Positions 25,177 through 29,699 of a stretch of DNA of 29,699 nt are shown piece by piece. The number at the start of each line of letters is the position of its first letter. Position 1 is the stretch's first letter. Position numbers and translations under genes: made by a program. The notes beneath the pieces were generated by a model, which was not told where the DNA came from, searched no databases, and worked only from the letters and a program-made list of their open reading frames with translations. Origin of the DNA: Candidatus Nomurabacteria bacterium (lineage in GTDB: Bacteria > Patescibacteriota > Minisyncoccia > Phycocordibacterales > PALSA-1337); contig CALQZK010000004.1 of NCBI GenBank assembly GCA_943349555.1, positions 1 to 29,699 on the forward strand. Reading direction: 5' to 3'.

Positions 25177-25758
25177 TTTGTTATTGTTTCGTTTTAATTT
25201 ATAAGCTATTAATATTAATTACTAAACCTTAATATACATTGTAACATCTATATATGTTATTTAGTAATCATTTATCCACTTTTGCAATGTATATAAAGAT
25301 TTGTAAGGTAGCCAAAAGATAAATTTTTTACTCATATTATTAAGTTATTTGGCAATATACACACTCTATTGACTGATCGAGGCCTTATAAGTTTTTTTAA
25401 CATTAAATATTATTATAGTAATTCAGTCAGTGTTTTATATTTTAAATAAAAATTATTTGCTCTCGCTTATCCGAGTTCTTTAGTATATTAGCCCTATAAA
25501 TAGAAATATATTTTATTGAGTTGTATGAAAATATATCAATTATTTTTGGATTATTAATAAATATGGCAAATAAGATAAAAAATGACTCTTTAAAATGCGA
25601 TATAAGGCATTATTTTTTTGTGATTGAGTATTGAGTCATTTATGTGTCTTTTTTCCTCGTTTATTATTTATTTTTTGAAATCTTTTTCATTGTCATTTAT
25701 CCCCATATTTTTTGAAAAAATTGATCCGAGATAATGATATAATTAAATAAACAAAAAT
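25177..25758. other. 582-bp very AT-rich intergenic region
   Basis: No supportable gene. It is far richer in A and T than its surroundings. It contains TTATCCACT (25272-25280), TTATCCGAG (25467-25475) and TTATCCCCA (25697-25705), which resemble DnaA boxes. A promoter-like pair, TTGCTC (25457-25462) and TAGTAT (25481-25486), is followed by a weak hairpin plus T run near 25593-25619. Several 7-9 bp inverted repeats are present but are expected by chance at this composition. It may hold regulatory sites for the two HTH genes that flank it or a small RNA. Confidence 0.4.
25738..25743 (+). promoter_or_regulatory. Extended -10 promoter of the HTH-membrane/fibre operon
   Basis: TATAAT preceded by TGA (TGnTATAAT), with TTGAAA at 25712-25717 as a distant -35 (20-base spacer). 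Predicted start about 25750, nine bases before the ATG at 25759. Confidence 0.5.
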
Positions 25759-26628
25759 ATGAAAGATAGTCTTATTTTAGAAGGTAAAATTTATATCTCG
25801 GCTAGACGAGCTTCTAGGATAATGAACTATGCGCAAGACTACATAGGACAGCTTTGCCGAACAGGAAAACTTGAATGTAAAATGATTGGAAGATCTTGGT
25901 TCGTGACTGAGGAGTCCCTTCTCTCTCATCGTGAGTCTGCGATCGAATCTACTGAGGAAAGAGTTTTGAAAATAATTGAAAAAGATAAAGAGGAACTGAC
26001 GAAGAATATTCAGGAAAAAATAAAAGAAGAAAACACGAGAGAGAAACAGACGGTATGTAAAATTGAGTCATCACCGCTGGAATATCATGTAGAAGAGAAG
26101 CCACTCTTGCCACCTCTCGGAAAAAGAGTTTCTCCAGCTTTTGCTATTCCATCTTTTCATTTTGATGCGCGCAAGGCATCTACTGCGAATACTGCTTTCA
26201 TAGTTCTTTTCATTGCGGCGATGGGGATGAGTGCTCTTATTTACTCTACATCTTTGAAATCAGTTTCTCCATCAAGCTCTACAGCATCAGTTGCTTCCGT
26301 GACTCGCGACATTGTGGACCAGGCGATGAGTACAGTGACGAAATTTGTGATTGACAGACTACCAGAAAATAAGACGAAGAATGAAGAAGTAAAAGCAACG
26401 GAAACACAGACAGAAAATAAATTTAACGGCATTGGAATCGTGCCTTCCACATCACCTTTGGTAGATGAAAAAGAAAAAAATATGATCAGGAATTCCTTCT
26501 CTGATGAAGTGAGGATTAATCCAGACCAGAGTGGAACTGCCGGAGTGATCACACCAGTCTTCAAGAAAACGGATGGCAAGGACTTTGTATACGTGCTGGT
26601 GCCCGTCAAAGATAATAAACAGCAATGA
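25759..26628 (+). CDS. Membrane-anchored helix-turn-helix protein
   Basis: A 289-residue protein with three parts. Residues ~10-55 form a MerR-like HTH (YISARRASRIMNYAQDYIGQ at 12-31, then a wing GRSWFVTEE). Residues 62-98 are highly charged and likely coiled coil. One transmembrane helix (~144-163) separates the cytoplasmic part from a ~125-residue Ser/Thr- and charge-rich outer part ending VYVLVPVKD. This layout recalls one-component membrane regulators such as ToxR/CadC, but the HTH type differs. I recall similar HTH-TM proteins in Parcubacteria, with no assigned function. Its stop overlaps the start of the exported fibre gene by four bases, so it may control or monitor that product. Confidence 0.7.
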   Translation: MKDSLILEGKIYISARRASRIMNYAQDYIGQLCRTGKLECKMIGRSWFVTEESLLSHRESAIESTEERVLKIIEKDKEELTKNIQEKIKEENTREKQTVCKIESSPLEYHVEEKPLLPPLGKRVSPAFAIPSFHFDARKASTANTAFIVLFIAAMGMSALIYSTSLKSVSPSSSTASVASVTRDIVDQAMSTVTKFVIDRLPENKTKNEEVKATETQTENKFNGIGIVPSTSPLVDEKEKNMIRNSFSDEVRINPDQSGTAGVITPVFKKTDGKDFVYVLVPVKDNKQQ

Positions 26629-29600
26629 AAACTTTTTCCTATAAAATTTTAATTTCTGGATTCATACTTGCTTCTGTTTTTTCCTCTTCTCTTATTGCTC
26701 CAGTAACGGCATTTGCCGAGGCGATGTCGAGCGGAAGTTACAAGATCCAGAGCGATAGCATCAACTTTGCAGGAGGACAGTCCTCCTCCGGATCATATTC
26801 CCAGGAGTCTACAGCTGGAGAAATAGGCACCGGAGACTTGTCGTCAGGAAGCAGTAGACTCTACGCTGGATTTCAGCAGGCTGCGGCAGGGACGGTGAAT
26901 TCGTCGGGGGGTAATGGGACTGAAGGTGGTGCGGTGTCTGTAGCTCCAGGTGGAGTTTATGGGACGGTGAACGTGATTAATTTTACAGCAACTCCTTCGT
27001 CTGTATCTGCTACAGATAAATCCATTACGCTTTCTTGGAAGTATCCAGCTCCTAGTGATATCGTCGGAGTGAGAATTGTCCGCTCGGATAAATTCTATCC
27101 AGCCAGCATCAATGACGGTGAAGTAATTTTTGAAGGAGAAAGGGGACAGGATGAGAAAGATATAGAGAGTGTGGTGGATCATAATGTTGTAGCAGGGATA
27201 ACTTACTACTATGCTCTTTTTGCAAAGAACTCCAAGGAAGAGTATTCTTCAGGTGTTTTAGCTAGAGCACGCATTGCTCTACAAGGAGAAGAAGTCGTTA
27301 TGGTTTCTGGAGATCCTTTTGAGAATATACCCCAGGCATTATTGACTTATGAGATTATCTCAAAACTTACTCTCGAAGATTTTGATTTTATTCAAGATGG
27401 AAGAAAAATAAATCATGCAGGGGATTCCATTGTCGTGGATGCAGGTGCGAATCTGACTGTAAGATTGGAATATGGAAAAGTTCCAGAGATCTTGAAGACC
27501 ATTGCCATCTCTCTAGCTGACCCAGAAGATCCTTCCAAAGTTTTCACCTTCCTCCTTCGGGCAAATGAAGATAAGACAGCGTATGAAGCGACGATTGCTC
27601 CCTTGGAAAAAAGCGGAAGATACCAGCTCAATGCTATTGTTCTTGATTACAAAAATCAGGGTTTGAAGAGGCTGTCCGGAGACCTGCGAGCCATGGCATT
27701 GGGGAATGTCAGCGGAATATTCAGGGATATCTTGGAAAAGTCTGGGGGACACATTATATATAGTATGGTGGTGTTCTTGATTTTTGCTTTTATTTCTATA
27801 GTATTCTTTGTCCTTCATACTAGTGCAAAGAGAAGAAAAGAGATTGTTGCTGCTTTGCTTATAATAATGTGCATCGGGGTTTCTACACTACCACTAGTCG
27901 CATCTGCGGCTATAAACAAGCAGATCAACTATCAAGGTAAGTTGGCAAATACTTTAAATCAAGCTGTTGGCGGAAACTTCCATATACGCTTCAAACTGTA
28001 CACGGCTGGTTCTGGAGGGGATCCGATCTGGACTACTACGACAACAGCGGAAGTTACAAATGGACTCTTTAGTCTCATGCTTAACGACCTTGGAAGCGTG
28101 GACTTCAATCAGACATTGTACTTGGGTGTTGAGATAGGCGGATCCCAGCCTTCAGCGGTCTGGGATGGGGAGATGACTCCAAGGAAAGTTATAGGTGCGG
28201 TGCCGGCAGCCTTTGTAGCGGATACACTCGATGGCTTGGATAGTGCACAGTTCTTGAGATCGGATACGGGAATCGTGACTCAAGGCTACTTTATTGCGAC
28301 TACCACGACCAATTCTGTATTCCCAAATTTTACATCTACCAATAGCACCACGACCAATGCAACTACGACAAATTTCTATGCGGCAAACGCAGTCTTCGGA
28401 AGTTCTAGCCTTCTTTCTCTAATTGTCTCTGGGTTGGGAACCTTCGGAAACTTCCTAGTGACTGGATCTTCTACATTGCAAAATTTCACCGGACTTAATT
28501 CTACAACGACTAACGCTACGACCACCACATCTTTCGCGACAACTGCTTCCTCCACAAATCTATTTGCAACTACCGTCAATTTCGGCACTGTGATTGCCGG
28601 TACCTTGCTCACAACAGGTTCGACGACTCTGCAGAATTTCACTGGACTTAATTCCACAACTACAAATGCCACGACGACTACATCCTTTGCGACAACGGCA
28701 AGCTCAACAAACCTATTCGCAACCGCAGGCAATCTCGGCACTGTGACTGCCGGTACCTTGCTCGCAACAGGTTCAACGACGCTTCAAAATTTCACTGCTG
28801 TAAACTCTACAACAACAAACGCGACAACCACGACATCATTTGCGACAACGGCAAGTTCTACAAATCTTTATTCTACTAATACCAATGCAGGTACACTAAC
28901 GGCAGGAGCGACAACTTTCAGTGGAGCGTTAAGTGCCGCAGTTGGATCTTTGAATATTGGAAGCACCGGCACACGCTTCGGCACTATATATGCAGACACC
29001 GTGAACTCCACGAACCTCGTCGGTACTATAATAGGAGGAAATACGAATGCGGAAGATTGGACCATTAACTTTGACAATGCCACAAATGATACCGAAGCGA
29101 TGAGCGTGACCTTCAAGAGGGGCACGGCATCTCCGAATGCAGTCTTCGGCTGGGATACTTCTGCCAAGGGTTTCACTTTGAATTCCGGTCTGGCTTTGAC
29201 AGGCAGCATCACCGCTACGAACGGTATCAGCCTCTCGTCATTCTCCAGCGATATCATTACACCTTCTGGAGAAGACTTGGTGATCCTGCCGGGAAGGAAT
29301 GTGGGAATTGGGACAACTACGCCATGGAGAAAGTTTTCTGTGAATGGTTCTTCTGATCTTGGAATAAATGCGCTAGCGGGATACTTTACAGCGACCACAT
29401 CTGCTGATTCTGTTTTTCCAAATTTCACATCAAGCTTTAGCACTACCACAAACGCAACAACGACAACTTCCTTCGCCACAACCGCTTCCTCCACAAACCT
29501 ATTTGCAACTACCGTCAATTTCGGCACTGTGACAGTCGGAACATTTCTCGCCAATAGTTCGACGACGCTTCAAAATTTCACTGCAGTAAATTCAACGACA

Positions 29601-29699
29601 ACAAACGCAACAACTACAACCATCTTTTCTACAACAGCAAGTTCCACAAACCTATTCGCAGGAACAGCAACCCTAAACACTGCAACTATCAGTAATTTA
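26625..29699 (+). CDS. Giant exported fibre-like protein, two-part fusion, 3' end beyond the window
   Basis: Open for all 1025 codons to the window edge. Signal peptide 1-31 (cleavage near AFA/E). Residues ~36-85 are a YKIQSDSIN...AGFQQ module known to me from Patescibacteria. An FN3-like domain (~119-216) and a second beta domain (~240-375) follow. Next come a membrane span (382-397), AKRRK (401-405), and a second hydrophobic segment (407-428) ending VASA/A like a signal peptidase I site. INKQINYQGKL (430-440) then opens a second exported module, which includes LDGLDSAQFLRSD. From residue 614 there are three 51-residue Thr/Ser/Asn-rich repeats, then tail-fibre-like GTRFGTIYAD and VGIGTTTP motifs, and further repeat copies to the edge. 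It is probably an adhesin or surface fibre. The start is the ATGA overlap with the HTH-membrane gene. Confidence 0.85.
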   Translation, partial: MKTFSYKILISGFILASVFSSSLIAPVTAFAEAMSSGSYKIQSDSINFAGGQSSSGSYSQESTAGEIGTGDLSSGSSRLYAGFQQAAAGTVNSSGGNGTEGGAVSVAPGGVYGTVNVINFTATPSSVSATDKSITLSWKYPAPSDIVGVRIVRSDKFYPASINDGEVIFEGERGQDEKDIESVVDHNVVAGITYYYALFAKNSKEEYSSGVLARARIALQGEEVVMVSGDPFENIPQALLTYEIISKLTLEDFDFIQDGRKINHAGDSIVVDAGANLTVRLEYGKVPEILKTIAISLADPEDPSKVFTFLLRANEDKTAYEATIAPLEKSGRYQLNAIVLDYKNQGLKRLSGDLRAMALGNVSGIFRDILEKSGGHIIYSMVVFLIFAFISIVFFVLHTSAKRRKEIVAALLIIMCIGVSTLPLVASAAINKQINYQGKLANTLNQAVGGNFHIRFKLYTAGSGGDPIWTTTTTAEVTNGLFSLMLNDLGSVDFNQTLYLGVEIGGSQPSAVWDGEMTPRKVIGAVPAAFVADTLDGLDSAQFLRSDTGIVTQGYFIATTTTNSVFPNFTSTNSTTTNATTTNFYAANAVFGSSSLLSLIVSGLGTFGNFLVTGSSTLQNFTGLNSTTTNATTTTSFATTASSTNLFATTVNFGTVIAGTLLTTGSTTLQNFTGLNSTTTNATTTTSFATTASSTNLFATAGNLGTVTAGTLLATGSTTLQNFTAVNSTTTNATTTTSFATTASSTNLYSTNTNAGTLTAGATTFSGALSAAVGSLNIGSTGTRFGTIYADTVNSTNLVGTIIGGNTNAEDWTINFDNATNDTEAMSVTFKRGTASPNAVFGWDTSAKGFTLNSGLALTGSITATNGISLSSFSSDIITPSGEDLVILPGRNVGIGTTTPWRKFSVNGSSDLGINALAGYFTATTSADSVFPNFTSSFSTTTNATTTTSFATTASSTNLFATTVNFGTVTVGTFLANSSTTLQNFTAVNSTTTNATTTTIFSTTASSTNLFAGTATLNTATISNL
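28464..28922 (+). repeat. Three tandem 153-bp repeats in the fibre gene
   Basis: Units start at 28464, 28617 and 28770. Each encodes 51 residues starting GS(S/T)TLQNFT and containing NSTTTNATTTT, SFATTASSTNL and GT(V/L)xAGTLL; the third diverges after about 35 residues. Related partial units lie at about 29420-29555 and 29556-29699. Because 153 is a multiple of three, gain or loss of a unit keeps the frame. Confidence 0.85.

Noticed and set aside
25218..25293. Interleaved 9-bp inverted repeats (ATTACTAAA/TTTAGTAAT and TATACATTG/CAATGTATA) upstream of the small HTH gene
   Set aside because: At about 80% AT, a rough estimate expects one or two 9-bp perfect pairs within such distances by chance across the 582-bp gap, so they do not stand out.
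25562..25633. 23-codon plus-strand ORF (MANKIKNDSLK...) after a promoter-like pair in the AT-rich gap
   Set aside because: Too short, AT-driven composition, no ribosome binding site or homology I can recognise; its end overlaps a weak hairpin.
28376..29554. Long minus-strand open frames rich in Val/Ala opposite the fibre gene
   Set aside because: They are antisense images of ACN/GCN-rich codons in the Thr/Ala repeats (giving Val-rich translations). They have no recognisable domain, and the plus-strand frame has a signal peptide and known modules.

Overview
This window most likely comes from a Patescibacteria (Candidate Phyla Radiation, Parcubacteria-like) genome. The evidence is: an exported fibre-like protein with VGIGTTTP and INYQGKL motifs; a membrane-anchored helix-turn-helix protein encoded just upstream of it; very tight gene packing with 4-base ATGA overlaps; almost no Shine-Dalgarno sequences; and single-copy SecA, ObgE, GatB and MurB. 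TGA is used as a stop (for example at the ends of the genes at 1077 and 2225), so this is the standard bacterial code and not the recoded Gracilibacteria/Absconditabacteria code. I saw no rRNA, tRNA, CRISPR array or transposase gene.

Region 1 (61-13738) is a one-direction run of thirteen genes for an acidic surface sugar. It starts with PseB and PseC (UDP-GlcNAc 4,6-dehydratase and 4-aminotransferase). These are followed by a class III aminotransferase, an SpsF-type cytidylyltransferase, an aldo/keto reductase fused to a DUF218 domain, a NeuB/PseI-type nonulosonate synthase, two methyltransferases flanking an ATP-grasp ligase, a KduI/IolB-like cupin, a short-chain dehydrogenase, an unidentified protein that may be a transferase, and an MsbA/PglK-type ABC exporter. 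PseG and PseH, the usual pathway partners, are not here. A convergent NAD-dependent sugar epimerase (13753-14754, minus) and a divergent O-antigen-ligase-like polymerase/ligase with a TPR tail (14800-16986) complete the glycan region. A plausible flow is: make a nonulosonate-type sugar, activate it with CMP, decorate it, flip it, and ligate it to a lipid or protein.

Region 2 (16987-24905) is housekeeping: MurB, SecA, an AI-2E family permease, ObgE and GatB. It is interrupted by a minus-strand gene with a BECR-nuclease-like look (18335-18820). The 234-bp gap before murB holds a rho-independent terminator inside a strong 24/25-bp inverted repeat.

Region 3 (24931-29699) holds a small MerR-like HTH gene, a 582-bp very AT-rich gap, a HTH/transmembrane protein, and a 4-base-overlapping giant exported ORF that runs off the window. 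That ORF looks like two exported proteins fused end to end, with an internal membrane segment and second signal peptide, followed by Thr/Ser/Asn-rich 51-residue repeats.

A theme across the window is the position of promoter -10 boxes. For at least six genes a TATAAT-like hexamer lies only 6-7 bases before the start codon, which predicts leaderless mRNAs.
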